DNA of 64,000 nt from Glycine soja (GCF_004193775.1 NC_041002.1:13056485-13120484); one strand, 5' to 3'; numbered from the stretch's first letter, positions 35,356 through 47,278 are shown. The notes: generated by a model not told the origin, from the sequence alone. Numbers and translations: made by a program.

Positions 35356-38300
35356 ATGGAGAGAAGAAGGGACGTTGCTCTCTTTTGTTTAGCTTTGTTC
35401 TTCTTGTGGACTTCAGTGGCTGCTTTGCTTTCTCCTAAAGGTGTCAACTATGAAGGTGATTTGACTAGGAGTGCTTCCCTTGTTTCTTAGAGCACATAAT
35501 AATTGTAAGGTCGCTCACTAATCCTAATAAATATGCTTGTTTTACATGCAGTTCAAGCACTTATGGGCATTAGGAACTCTCTGGCGGATCCTCATTCTGT
35601 CTTAAATAACTGGGATCCTGATGCTGTGGATCCTTGCAACTGGGCTATGGTCACTTGCTCTTCTGATCATTTTGTGATTGCCCTGTAAGTCAAACTGGAA
35701 TAAACCAAAATCCATAACAAGAAATATTCAATTTCACTGTTTTTCTTCTTAAGATTCCACTTCTTATTTCATCACTTTTCATCTTTTCAGTGGGATTCCA
35801 AGCCAAAATATATCTGGCACTCTCTCACCAAGCATAGGAAACTTAACAAACCTCCAAACTGTGTGAGTAACATGCTTTGTATGGTAAAAAGAAAGAATTG
35901 GACTATTGGAGTAAGTTTTTGTCAAGAATATTACCTTACAAGGCATTTTGCAGGCTTCTGCAGGATAATAATATAACAGGACCAATCCCTTCTGAGATTG
36001 GAAGGCTCCAAAAGCTTCAAACTCTTGATCTTTCTGACAATTTCTTCACTGGTCAACTTCCAGATTCTCTTTCCCACATGAAGGGTCTCCATTATTTGTA
36101 AGTTCAAGAATGCTACACATTCTTTCATAGGCTTTATAGAAAAACGTGTGTTAATTCCCTATCAAGAAATATGATGATAGGAATTTGAATTTCAATCAGG
36201 CGGCTAAACAATAACAGTCTCACTGGACCAATTCCTTCCTCTTTGGCTAACATGACTCAGCTTGCCTTTCTGTAAGTCTCTTCTAGCCTTTTATTATGGA
36301 CTTATTAATTTCTTCGTCCTCTGTTAATTTGATTTCTGATCAATAATTTGTCTACTTCTGAATTTTGCTTAGGGATATCTCTTATAATAACTTGAGTGAA
36401 CCTGTACCAAGAATAAATGCAAAAACATTCAAGTAAGGTGTTTGGTCTTAATTTTATTAGTTTTTCTCATTCAATATTTTCTCTGTTTTCCTCAAGTGAG
36501 TTAAAAAATATAAATTCTGTTTACATGTTATTAAGTAATTGCATGTTTTTTTCCTTCTCTTGAAACAGTATTGTAGGCAATCCTCAGATATGTGTCACGG
36601 GAGTTGAGAAGAACTGCTCCAGAACAACATCAATTCCTTCTGCTCCGAATAATTCTCAAGGTATTCATAGTTCTTGCATGTTGTGGATTTGCTTATGCTT
36701 TTCCACCCTCATGATGTGGCATCTAAAGTTTTTCTTCTTATCTGTCATAAGTGGACTTAGTCTAAAACTCTAGTCCAAAACTACTGTTTTGGGGTGCAAA
36801 ATCATTTCACAAACAAAGAACTGTTGAAAACTATTAATTTCTAAGTTGCTTAACATGTTTATAATCATTTCTTCCATCATTCTTCACCACTGTATTTATT
36901 TTTTCTTTTGCATGCAAATTACCTTCATACCCTAAGATAGTTTACTGAATTGCTTTCCAAGATTCACAATCCACCAAAAGACCGAAGAGTCACAAAGTTG
37001 CCTTGGCGTTTGCTTCAAGCTTAAGCTGCATATGCTTACTAATTCTGGGACTTGGCTTCCTCATCTGGTGGAGACAAAGATATAACAAGCAAATATTCTT
37101 TGTTGTTAATGGTTAGTGGATCATAAACATAGACCAACTTGGTAGGCATATCATGATTTATTCTTCTATTTTTAACTCAACTTTTCTTCTTTCAGAACAA
37201 CACCGTGAAGAGGTTTGCCTTGGAAACCTCAAGAAGTTTCACTTCAGAGAACTTCAGCTTGCTACAAATAACTTCAGCAGCAAGAACTTGATTGGCAAAG
37301 GTGGATTTGGAAATGTCTACAAAGGGTATCTCCAAGATGGTACAGTTATAGCAGTAAAAAGGCTTAAAGATGGTAATGCCATTGGAGGTGAGATCCAATT
37401 CCAGACTGAAGTTGAGATGATCAGCTTAGCCGTCCATCGGAATCTTCTTCGCCTGTATGGATTCTGCATGACAGCTACAGAGAGGCTCTTGGTTTATCCC
37501 TACATGTCAAATGGCAGTGTTGCTTCCCGTCTAAAAGGTAATGTCTATTCTGTACAGCTAGATACCAGTTACTATATATATAGAGTTTAACACACAATTT
37601 GGTTATTTAAAATGGTAACTTGTGTTACTTTAATATTTTAAAGTGTATGTTTTTTACAAATTGATCCAAAGAGTTTACTTGCTATGAAGTTAGTTGTGAA
37701 CTAAACAATTTTATCTCTCAGAGGGCTAATTTATCTAAAAATCTTTCAGGGACCAAAAACAGTCACTTTCTAGGACCAAATTGCATGTTAGCTTGTATAT
37801 GTATCCATCTTGGGTCTGCTGTCATACACATGAAACTTTTTAATACACATCCCAAACTTGGATGCTCTTCCAATTTCCATAAAACCTAAGTAAAATAAAT
37901 TTTTTGAGTTTCCCAATATAGCCTTTAGTTTATGAAGTAGGAGTATTCATTTATCTTTTGATGATACAGCCAAGCCAGCTTTGGACTGGCCAACAAGGAA
38001 AAGAATAGCTTTAGGAGCTGGAAGAGGCTTGCTATATTTGCACGAACAGTGTGATCCAAAGATTATTCATAGGGATGTGAAGGCAGCAAATATCTTGCTT
38101 GATGATTATTGTGAGGCTGTGGTGGGAGATTTTGGGTTGGCAAAGCTATTAGACCACAGGGATTCACATGTGACAACAGCAGTGAGAGGTACTGTGGGGC
38201 ACATAGCCCCTGAGTATCTCTCTACAGGCCAATCTTCTGAGAAAACAGATGTGTTTGGGTTTGGAATTCTTCTTCTTGAACTGATATCTGGCCAAAGAGC

Positions 38301-39188
38301 TCTTGAGTTTGGGAAAGCAGCAAACCAGAAAGGAGCCATGCTAGACTGGGTGAGCCAACCAGAATTGGTTTCTTTATCATTTATTTATTGTTTAACATGT
38401 TTGATAGTCCTTGAAAATATGGTGATTTGGTTTTAGTTTAGGCAAATTTCTTTTGTTGGTTTTGATCCTTACAAATTTTAAAAGTTTTAAGAACAACCCT
38501 TACCACCATTTATTGATGATGTGACATGAATCTAAATATATATGGTAGTAGTCATTTAATATATATATATATATATATATAATATAATATAATATATCGT
38601 AGGACTATAATTAACAAAAAAAAAGTTTTTGATGTAATAAAACAAAAGTTTCTCATATTACATGAATTAAAAGCATATTTAAACCTTTAATTGTCTATTT
38701 CAATTGCTTGCTTAATGAATGAAAAAAATTCACAGATAAACTTCTCGAAGTAAGTTTTTTTTTTTCTCTTAAAAAAAAATCTTATTTCAGTAAATTTCGC
38801 TATCAAGCTTATAAATAAGCTATCATGTGATGTGTCTTAAATTTATTCAACTTCACTGTACTCGCAGGTGAAGAAAATCCATCAAGAGAAGAAAATTGAC
38901 TTGTTGGTTGACAAGGACCTGAAAAACAACTATGATAGGATTGAGCTTGATGAAATAGTTCAAGTGGCTCTTCTATGTACTCAATACCTTCCAAGCTACA
39001 GACCAAAGATGTCTGAAGTGGTTAGGATGCTTGAAGGAGATGGTCTTGCAGAGAAATGGGAGGCCTCACAGAGAGCTGAATCCACAAGAAGTAGAGGCAA
39101 TGAACTCTCATCTTCAGAGCGCTACTCTGATCTCACTGATGACTCTTCATTACTAGCCCAAGCAATGGAACTTTCTGGACCAAGATGA
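35356..39188 (+). CDS. NIK: NIK-type LRR receptor-like kinase (LRR-II), 11 exons
   Basis: Coding exons: 35356-35455, 35552-35684, 35791-35862, 35954-36097, 36200-36271, 36373-36432, 36569-36660, 36962-37111, 37196-37537, 37970-38349, 38868-39188. All introns are GT-AG and the frame stays open for 621 codons. Order: signal peptide (about 1-25), LRR N-terminal cap with Cys62 and Cys69, about five LRRs (exon lengths of 72, 144, 72 and 60 are typical), cap Cys202 and Cys210, transmembrane helix about 237-261, then kinase with GKGGFGNV at 308-315, Lys329, HRD 422-424, DFG 442-444 and APE 468-470. Thr458 and Thr463 lie in the activation segment at the places of the regulatory threonines of Arabidopsis NIK1, by remembered alignment. 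The C-terminal ending ELSGPR is typical of NIKs. NIKs are plasma-membrane kinases; NIK1 is known for antiviral signalling and as a target of a geminivirus movement-related protein. NIK1, 2 or 3 orthology is not resolved. Confidence 0.93.
38559..38581. repeat. (TA)n microsatellite in intron 10
   Basis: TA run inside the 518-bp last intron (38350-38867) of the NIK-like gene. Confidence 0.9.
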
Positions 39189-39500
39189 TTCACAAAGTCA
39201 CTGTGACACTGAAGTTGGTGAAGAGTTAAAGAAAGTGGAAGTTTCTTCAAATGCAAGTGCCTGAGTTGCAGCGGACTTGATGTAACATTAGTAGCATCTC
39301 AAAGAGTGATGCTAGTTTCTGACTGTACAGAATCTGATTGGAGACATTGACGTATAGATTGAGTGTTATGTGTTGTTCTTAATAGATGGGGCGAAGATTT
39401 TTGTGGGAAATGTCCTTCTGGCTCCTTCAAGATGTTTGAAGAATAACGTTCATATAAATAGGTTGTACTTAAACTGTCAATAATAGTATTTTGGGATTTG
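39189..39500 (+). other. Probable 3' UTR of the NIK-like gene
   Basis: This follows the TGA at 39186-39188. The first 102 bases are conserved in the partial copy at 50729-50830, supporting a transcribed origin. The poly(A) site is not fixed; AATAAT-like words lie near 39443 and 39479. Confidence 0.5.
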
Positions 39501-40899
39501 GGATTTGAGATTTTTCACCTATTACTCATTGCTTAATTTGCTTCTGTTTTCTGTGTTAGATTCTAACAGATTTTCGGTGCATGGTAAGGCATAGTGGCTA
39601 TTGTGTAACATACACTAGAAAGATGGTTTCAAATGGTGACAGACACCAAGGTGTTATCGTATTAGTTAACATTGTAAATTTTTTTATACCGACAAAATGT
39701 CAAAATTAAACTATTAGTGTAAACTAAAAAATGACCATAACATGAATAGCAATGATCGGGAGGCTCCAAAAGCTCCAAAAGAACATATATATCAAAATAT
39801 AACTCTTAGTTTGCAGACCTCAGTTTTTGCCCCCCTGACCCGTAAGTTCTATTTGTTCTTGCAGCCTCCACAATTCAACAGATTTATCTTGTATATGACT
39901 AACCAACCCCGCCCACATACTATTACCCTCTTCCTTTTTTTTTTTTTATCTGTCATCCAATTCAACAGATTTAAGCCACTAATTCAACCAGATTACCTCG
40001 TGTATCAGTAACCAAAAAAAGCAACAACCTAATAACCTTTTTTCTATTCTGTCTCTGTCAGCAAGCATACTCCACAGCCACATTGCCTTTCAAGATTCCT
40101 TTTTCCATCTATTTGTTTTTGCTTCCCAGATTCATTTATTTCCTCCTGTTTATACTTTATACTTCCTCGTTGGAATATTTATCTTCACAGCCATTTTAAA
40201 GAGAGTGCTGGCTGAATTGTCCACATATATAAGGAAGCGAGAGGCTTACAACTTACCTCAATTATGAACTGGGATTTGTTCTTGTATTTACTGTAAGTAA
40301 TTTGGCATGCTGCACTAGTTCCATAAATCTATAAAATCTTATTAAACATGAGGGGAGTTCCATAAAATTACTCATAGTATTGATAGTATTGATTGACAGA
40401 ATTTATAGGAAACAAAAGTATGGAAACTAGGAGAATGAAAGGCTAACAAAAACAACCCTAAACTAACCAAGTAAGAAGAAAAACAAGTAAGTGCACACAA
40501 ACTGGTACTACTAGAATGAAAGCTTAACAAAACCCAGCACTAAGCTAATTAAGTAACTAATAAGAGAACTTGATCACAATTTTTTCGACCGACGGTTTTG
40601 TATTTCCCTTTCCTTGTGTGCCTCCTAGGTCTTCTTCAACTCCTCTTCTTCTCTCCTTGGCAGAGACTCCCACTCCTCCTCTTCACGCCGCTCCCATTGC
40701 CCTTTAGAAGTATTCCAACAATATTTAGAAGAACTCCAAGCATATTTGGGTGCAGGTTGTTGTTGTTGTTGCTGTTGAGCGTGAAGAACACACAAATACA
40801 TACATATGAGAAAACATGGATAAAAGATTCAAAACAAGACTTGGCAGGTCTCCTAAATATCAGGTTGAGTTTAGTGAGAACGGAGGGAGAGGGAGAAAC
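39501..40899. other. Intergenic DNA, possible minus-strand gene scrap
   Basis: Mostly AT-rich. Bases 40590-40895 are GC-richer; the minus strand there reads a Gln run and then EEEEWESLPRREEEELKK before a stop, which could be a gene fragment or UTR. No family is recognised. The plus-strand ORF at 40598-40909 runs into the Copia LTR and is not supported. Confidence 0.4.
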
Positions 40900-41270
40900 T
40901 GTTGAATGATATAAACTTGATTTAGCCCATTAATCAAGTGTTAGGCCCACTAAGTTTGTGCTACTACTCTAAAGAAAATTCTAAAGAAGTGTAGAAATAA
41001 GCAGAAGAAATATTTAATTAGAAGAAGTGTGTAGAACTAAGTAGTTGGAAGAAGTTTGTAGAACTCTCTCTTGAAGTGTGTGGGATCTTTCTTGATGTAT
41101 CTAGAACTCTCCCTTGAAGCCTATAAAAAGGGGAGAGGTTGTCATTTGTAAAGTATCCAACGAAGCCAAAACAAAAGCATTTCTCAAGTAATAAAAACTA
41201 GTCTTCTTTCAAATATTCTCTCCTCCTCCATTTCTCTCAAATACTTCCTATAACCTTCTCCTTTCCAACA
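40900..41270 (+). repeat. 5' LTR of the Copia element
   Basis: 371 bp from TGTTGAATG to CTTTCCAACA. A TATA-like CTATAAAAAGG is near 41130. It pairs with the 3' LTR at 46908-47278. Confidence 0.93.
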
Positions 41271-41273
41271 AAG

Positions 41274-41285
41274 TGGTATCAGAGC
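41274..41285 (+). promoter_or_regulatory. Primer-binding site (initiator tRNA-Met)
   Basis: TGGTATCAGAGC lies three bases inside the 5' LTR and is complementary to the 3' end of plant initiator tRNA-Met. Confidence 0.9.
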
Positions 41286-44200
41286 TTAGGTTTTGATAAG
41301 AAATTCCTCTATAGTTACGGCAAGTAGTGGAACGACATCCTTCTAGGTTCCACTTCAAAAGGGAAGCATCAATGACATTTAGAGCATCAAAATGAAGGCC
41401 CTTCTTGGAGCACATGATGTTTGGGAAATGGTTGAAAAAGGCTATAAGGAGCCGCAAGATGAGACTTCATTATCCCAAGCACAAAAGGGACTTTAAAGGA
41501 TTCAAGAAAGAGAGACAAGAAAGCTCTCTTCTTCATCTTTCAAGCATTAGATGATGATGCGCTCGAGAAGATTTCTGATGCAACATTCGCTAAGGAGGCA
41601 TGAGATAAGCTTCAAACCTCTCACAAAGGAGAAGACAAAGTAAATAAGGTGTGTCTCCAAACTCTTAAGAGGTGAGTTTGAATCCTTACATATGAAAGAG
41701 TCGGAGTCCATTTCTGATTATTTTTCAAGAATTCCCGTAGTTTCAAATCAACTAGAAAGAAATGGTGAGAAGTTAAAAGATGTAAGAATTATGGAGAAGA
41801 TACTATGCTCGTTAGATCCCAAATTTGTGCACATTGTTGTGACAATCAAGGAAACCAAAGATTTAGAAACTATGATGATAGAAAAACTTCAAGGATCACT
41901 GCAAGCTTATGAGGAGAAGCATAAGAAGAAGCAAAAGATCACTGAGAAAATCTTCAAGATGCAACTAAAGGAGAAGGAAGAAAGTCGAGGAAATGAGAGA
42001 AGTCAACGAGGTGGAGGTCGCGGCTGAGGATAGGTAGGACGTGGAAACAGTGGACGAGGTTAAATTTCATCAACAACAGTTATGAGAAAGGAAAAAGCTC
42101 AACAAGAGAATATGGATGAGGCTATACAAGCACAAGGTATGATAAATCTCAAACTTGATGCTACAATTGTGAAAAGATTGTCCACTATGCTTTAGAATGT
42201 AGATTCTCCAAGAATAAAGTTGAGGAGGTGACTAACTATGTGGAGCAAAAAGACAAGAAGTTTGAAATAGTGCTCCTAGCACGTAGAGGTAATGAAGGTA
42301 CCCAAGAAAACACATGGTACCTTGACACTGGTGCAAGCAACCATATGTGCGGAAAAAGAAGCATGTTTGTGGATCTTGATGAATCAGTAAGTGGAAATGT
42401 CTCATTTGGTGATAATTCTAAGACTCATGCAAAAGGAAAAGGTAAGATAGAAGACATGAATTCATATCAAATGTCTACTACGTCCCAAATATGAAGAACA
42501 ATATTTTGAGTTTGGGACAATTACTCAAAAAAGGCTATGATATTCACATGAAAGATTTCAGTCTTTCCATCAGAGATGGGAGAAAAAATCTAATCACCAA
42601 GCTACCAATGTCAAGAAATAGGATGTTCTAGTTGAATATCCAAAACGATGTTGCAAAATATCTTAAAGCTTGCTACATTGATGCATCTTGGCTACGGAAT
42701 CTTCGATTTGGGCACTTAAATTTTGGAGGCTTAAGTTTGCTATCAAAGGAGAAGATGGTAAGAGGACTACCCTATATTAATCACCCTGATCAACTCTGTT
42801 AAGGATGTTTACTTGGCAAGAAATTTAGAATGATTTTTCCAAAGGAGTCAAACTCAAGAGCTAAGAAGCCACCCGAGCTAATACATGTTAACGTCTGTGG
42901 GCCAATCAAGCCCCAAGCTCACTACGTAAAAATAAATATTTCCTCTTTTTCATTGATTATTTTTCAAGAAAAACATGGGTCTATTTCTTAAAGCAAAAAT
43001 CATAAGTCTTTTCCACCTTCAAGAAGTTCAAAGCTGCAGTAGAAAAAGAAAGTGGTTGAGAGATCAAAGCCATAAGGACTGATCGAGGAGGAGAATTCAC
43101 TTGCAAAAAGTTTCAAGAGTTTTGTGAAGAGAATGGAATTAGACGTCCCCTGACAGTTCTAAGATCCCCCAATAGAATAGTGTGGCAGAAAGATAAAATA
43201 GAACGATCCTTGATATGGCTTGAAGCATGCTCAAAAGCAAGAAACTGCCAAAAGAATTTTAGGCAAAAGCTTTGGCATTTAGAGTTTATCTGTCCAATCA
43301 ATCTACAACAAGAGGTGTATGGAGAAAGACACCACAAGAAGCATGGAGTGGAAGAAAGCCTGGTATCTCTCACTTGAGGGTCTTTGGGAGTATAGCTTAT
43401 GTTCATGTCCCAGACGAGAGAAGAGAAAAACTTGATGACAAGAGTGAGAGATTCATCTTCATCGGTTATGATTCAATTTCAAAAGGGTACAAGTTGTACA
43501 ACCCAAACAACAAGAAGATGGTAATTAGTCGAGATGTTGTGTTTGACGAAGAAGAACAATGGGACTTTGAGACTCATGAAAAGGAATACTACTTCTTTCC
43601 TCCACTTGAGGAAGAGAAGACACCTTAACATGTTCAATAAGAGCTCACCCCATCAACATCAACCACTCATGAAGACACTTTGTCATCTCCTGAGAGTGAA
43701 AGGGTTGTGTCATGCACAAGAACCCTCCAAGATCTTTATGATTGAACTGAGAGATTGGATAATATCACACTATTTTGTCTCTTTGCAGATTATGAACTAG
43801 TGGACTTTGAAGAAGTTGCGCAATATAAAAGATAGAGACATGAAATGGACGAAGAAATTAGATCCATCGAGAAGAACGACACATGGGAACTCGTCTCCTT
43901 TCAAAAAGGGTAAAAGGCTATTGGTGTCAAGTGGTTGTACAAAACAAAGAAGAATGCCAAGGGAGAAATTGAAAGATTCAAGGTAAGGCTAGTTGCAAAA
44001 GGTCATAGTCAAAACGTTGGGATTGATTATGATGAGGTGTTTGCTCTGGTCGCTCGCCTAGAGACCATAAGACTAATACTCTCTCTTGCAACTCAACACA
44101 AGTGAAGAATTCATCAGATGGAGGTGAAGTCTGCCTTCTTGAATGGAGTCCTCGAGGAAGAATTGTACATCAAGCAACCATTGGGATACAAGGTGAAAGG

Positions 44201-45752
44201 AGAAGAAGACACAGTTTTCAAGCTAAAGAAGACACTTTATGGACTAAAACAAGCACCGAGAGCATGGTACAATTGCATTGGCAAGTACTTCCAAGAAAAT
44301 AACTTCACAAAGTGCCTAGACGAGCATGCACTTTATGCCAAGATCAAGGATAGAGATATTTTGATTGTGTGCATATATGTGGATGACTTAATCTTCACAG
44401 GAAGTAATCCAAGTATGTTTGAAGAGTTCAAGAAAGCAATGATCAAGGAGTTCGAGATGAAATCTTCATTTCACAGCAAAACTACGCAAAGGAGATGCTC
44501 AAGAAATTCAAGATGGATAACTGCAAGCCAATTGGAACATTGGTGGAGTGCAAAATGAAGTTATCAAAGTTAGACAAAGCAAAAAAGGTGGATGCTACAA
44601 ATTTAAAGAGTTTGTTGGGTAGTTTGCGATATTTGACGTGCATGAGACCAGACATCCTATATGCTACTGGACTCATTAGTCGATACATGGAGACTCCAAC
44701 CACTACTCACCACAAGGCTGCAAAACGAATTCTTTGCTATATCAAAGGAACAATCATCTTTGGTTATGGTTCTCAACAAGTAAAAACTATAAGCTTGTAG
44801 GTTACAGTGATAATGATTGGGCTGGAGATGAACATGATAAAAAAAGTACCAATGGATTTGTGTTTTTCATGGGGAATACAACCTTCACTTTGTAGAAGCA
44901 AGCTTCATGATGATGAATCAAGTTGATTCAAGTAGTTTTGATGATGACAAAGATGATGACAAAAATCCCAAAGAATGATTTCAAGATTGAGTCAACAAGT
45001 TCAAGATCAAGATTAATTTCAAGTTTCATGAGAAGAAATCAAGAAGATTCAAGAATCAAGAGAAGTTTGATTTCAAGATTCAAGAGAAGAAATCAAGAAG
45101 ACTTCACAAGGGAAGTATTGAAAAGATTCTTCAAAAAACAAACATAGCACAATTTTGTTTTTCAAAAGAGTTTTTCTCAAAATTTTCTAAGTTACCAGAG
45201 TTTTTACTCTCTGGTAATCGATTACCAGTTTCCTATAATCGATTACCAGTGGCAAAGTTTGATTTCAAAAGCTTTTAATTGAATTTGCAACGTTTCAATT
45301 GTTTTTTAAATGGTGTAATCGATTACAATATATTGGTAATCGATTACCAGTGTATCTGAACATTGAAATTCAAATTCAATTGTGAAGAGTCACATCTTTT
45401 CATAAAATGCTTTGTGTAATCGATTACATGGTTTTGGTAATTGATTACCAGTGACAAGTTTTGAATAAAAATCAAGACATGTAACTCTTCCAATGGTTTT
45501 CTCAAGGTTATAACTCTTCCAATGGTTTTCTTGACCAAACATGAAGAGTCTATAAAAGCAAGACCTTGACTTGCATTCAAACAACTTTTTGATCTTCTTA
45601 AACAACTTTTGTGAAATCTTGAAACCTTTGCTACTCATCTTTCTTCTTCTTCCTTTGCCAAAAAGCTTTCTAAGTTTTCTGGTTTCCAAACCTTGTTCTT
45701 TTACAGAAAACAAAAGTGTGCTATATCTTTTCATTCTCTTCTCCCTTTGCCA

Positions 45753-46011
45753 AAAAGAATTCGATAAGGACTAACCGCCTGAATTCTTTTTGTGTCTCTC
45801 TTCTCCCTTTTCCAAAAGAAAAAAGGACTAACCGCTTGAATTCTTTTGTGTCTCCCTTCTCCCTTTTCAAAGAATTCAAAACGACATAGTCTGAGAATTC
45901 TTTTGATTCTTCCCTTTCCCTTAAACAAGATTTCAAAGGACTAACCGCCTGAGATATCTTTTGTTTCCCCTTCACAAAGTTTTAAAGGACTAACCGCCTG
46001 AGAACTTTGTC
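45753..46011. repeat. Leader tandem array in the solo LTR
   Basis: Roughly 50-bp units, each with AAGGACTAACCGCCTGA followed by TTCTTTTGTGTCTC and a CTTCTCCCTTT stretch. Related arrays are at 1-300 (-) and about 48900-49150 (+), and the array is missing from the LTR at 57208. ORFs on both strands over these arrays are by-products. Confidence 0.8.
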
Positions 46012-46043
46012 TTAACACATTGGAGGGTACATCCTTTGTGGTA

Positions 46044-46172
46044 CAAGTAGATGGTACATCTACTTGGGTTGTTGTAATTGAGAACAAGAGAGGGTACATC
46101 TCTTGTGGATCAGTTCAAGTGGAGGGTACATCCACTCTGTTTAAAGAGAACAAGGGAGGGTACATCCCTTGT
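46044..46172 (+). promoter_or_regulatory. Cluster of four hairpins with GTAC-containing loops
   Basis: Hairpin B: 46044-46066, 10-bp stem, loop GTA. Hairpin C: 46084-46106, stem ACAAGAGA, loop GGGTACA. Hairpin D: 46118-46136, stem AGTGGA, loop GGGTACA. Hairpin E: 46150-46172, stem ACAAGGGA, loop GGGTACA. They lie downstream of the TATA box, so within the expected transcript leader. Any function is inferred. Confidence 0.6.
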
Positions 46173-46907
46173 GGATCTGTGCTTGTAAAGGTTTTTACAA
46201 GGTTGAAAAGAAATCTCAAGGACCGCAGGTCGCTTGGGGACTGGATGTAGGCACGGGTTGTTGCCGAACCAGTATAAAATTCTTGTGTTTGTCTTCTTCT
46301 TCCCTCCACTCTTTAATTTCCGCTGTGCACTTTAATTATCGCTTTTACTTTTGGTTAAGTTTCTATTTTTGTTCTTTACTTTCTTAAATTTGTAGTAAAA
46401 GCCTAATTTAATCTAGTAACATTAAGAAGGATAAGTTTTTTTTTTAATTAGTAAAGGTTCACTAATAATTAATTCAACCCCCCCTTCTTAATTATTCCGA
46501 GGCCACTTGATCCAACACACTTGGATGTCAAAAAAGCAGCCGATAGTCTCTCTTTTGACTTGTGAGGCAAAATACGTAGTAGTTACTTCATGCGTTTGTC
46601 ATGCAGTCTGGCTTAGGAGTTTGTTAAAAGAGTTAGGCATGCCACAAGAAGAGCTGACCAAAATCTTTGTGGATAATAAGTCAGCCATTGCTCTAGCAAA
46701 GAATCCAGTGTTCCATGATCGAAGCAAACATATTGATACCCGTTACCACTACATAAGGGAGGGCATAACAAGAAAGGATTGACATGCAAAATATGTGAAG
46801 TCTCAAGACCAAGTAGCTAACATGCATCTTCACCGAGTCGCTCGAGCAAGAAGACTTTATCAAGTTAAGAAGCTTACTTGGAATGGTAAATCAAGTTTAA
46901 AGGGGAC

Positions 46908-47278
46908 TGTTGAATGATGTAAACTCGATTTAGCCCATTAATCAAGTGTTAGGCCCATTAAGTTTGTGCTATTACTCCAAAGAAAATTCTAGAGAAGTGT
47001 AAAAATAAGTAGAAGTAATATTTAATTGGAAGAAGTGTGTAGAACTAAGTAGTTGGGAGAAGTGTGTAGAACTCTCCCTTAATGTGTGTGGAATCTTTCT
47101 TGATGTATCTAGAACTCTCCCTTGAAGCCTACAAAAGGGGGATAGGTTGTCATTTGTAAAGTATCCAACGAAGCCAAAACAAAAACATTTCTCAAGTAAT
47201 AAAAACTAGCCTTCTTTTAAATATTCTCTCCTCCTCCATTTCTCTTAAATACTTCCTATAACCTTTCCCTTTCCAACA
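46908..47278 (+). repeat. 3' LTR of the Copia element
   Basis: 371 bp, TGTTGAATG to CCTTTCCAACA, following the polypurine tract TAAAGGGGAC. By hand count it differs from the 5' LTR at about 25 positions with no length change. Confidence 0.93.

Larger units (their letters stand above)
44891..46517 (+). repeat. SIRE-like solo LTR inserted in the Copia RNase H
   Basis: 1627 bp, TGTAGAAGC...ATCCAACA, with a perfect 5-bp duplication CACTT (44886-44890 and 46518-46522). Excision restores continuous RNase H codons. The upstream part holds three palindrome pairs (centres 45219.5/45240.5, 45320.5/45341.5, 45421.5/45442.5) and a TATA box TATAAAA at 45551-45557. The downstream part holds a tandem array of AGGACTAACCGCCTGA units (about 45753-46011), hairpins at 46044-46172, and the module GCTTGGGGACTGGATGTAGG shared with the SIRE-like LTR at 60782. 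Confidence 0.92.
41392..46860 (+). pseudogene. Defective Copia gag-pol
   Basis: Pieces in several frames, separated by stops and frameshifts. Gag spans about 41392-42027. A CCHC knuckle with spacing C-x2-C-x4-H-x4-C is near 42160. The protease active site reads WYLDTGASNHMCG near 42315. A pre-integrase zinc region lies at about 42690-42830 and the integrase core at 42880-43180. The integrase C-terminal part is at 43372-43628. Reverse transcriptase at about 43840-44470 includes KSAFLNGVLEEELYIKQPLG and LKQAPRAWY, with the YVDD box at 44376-44387. RNase H runs from 44495 into the solo LTR and resumes at 46523 with SKKQPIVSLLTCEAKYV and DNKSAIALAKNP. The in-frame stops make it non-functional. 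Confidence 0.9.
40900..47278 (+). mobile_element. Complete Ty1/Copia retrotransposon with nested solo LTR
   Basis: Two LTRs of 371 bp (40900-41270 and 46908-47278) are flanked by a perfect 5-bp duplication, GAAAC (40895-40899 and 47279-47283). The PBS TGGTATCAGAGC (41274-41285) matches initiator tRNA-Met, and a polypurine tract, TAAAGGGGAC (46898-46907), precedes the 3' LTR. Protein order is gag, protease, integrase, reverse transcriptase, RNase H, which defines Copia. A hand count gives about 25 differences between the LTRs, so the insertion is not recent. A 1627-bp SIRE-like solo LTR (44891-46517) is inserted in the RNase H region. Without it the element would be about 4.75 kb. Confidence 0.93.

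Noticed and set aside
35877..36128. Separate small ORFs over the LRR exons, both strands
   Set aside because: They are pieces or shadows of the spliced receptor kinase gene, which explains this region completely.
40598..40909. 103-residue plus-strand ORF before the Copia element
   Set aside because: It runs across the target-site duplication into the Copia LTR, so its C-terminal end is foreign. The minus strand is as open.
45390..46387. Several ORFs on both strands inside the solo LTR, up to 114 residues
   Set aside because: They fall in LTR U3 sequence, the leader tandem array and hairpins. The same LTR elsewhere does not keep these frames.
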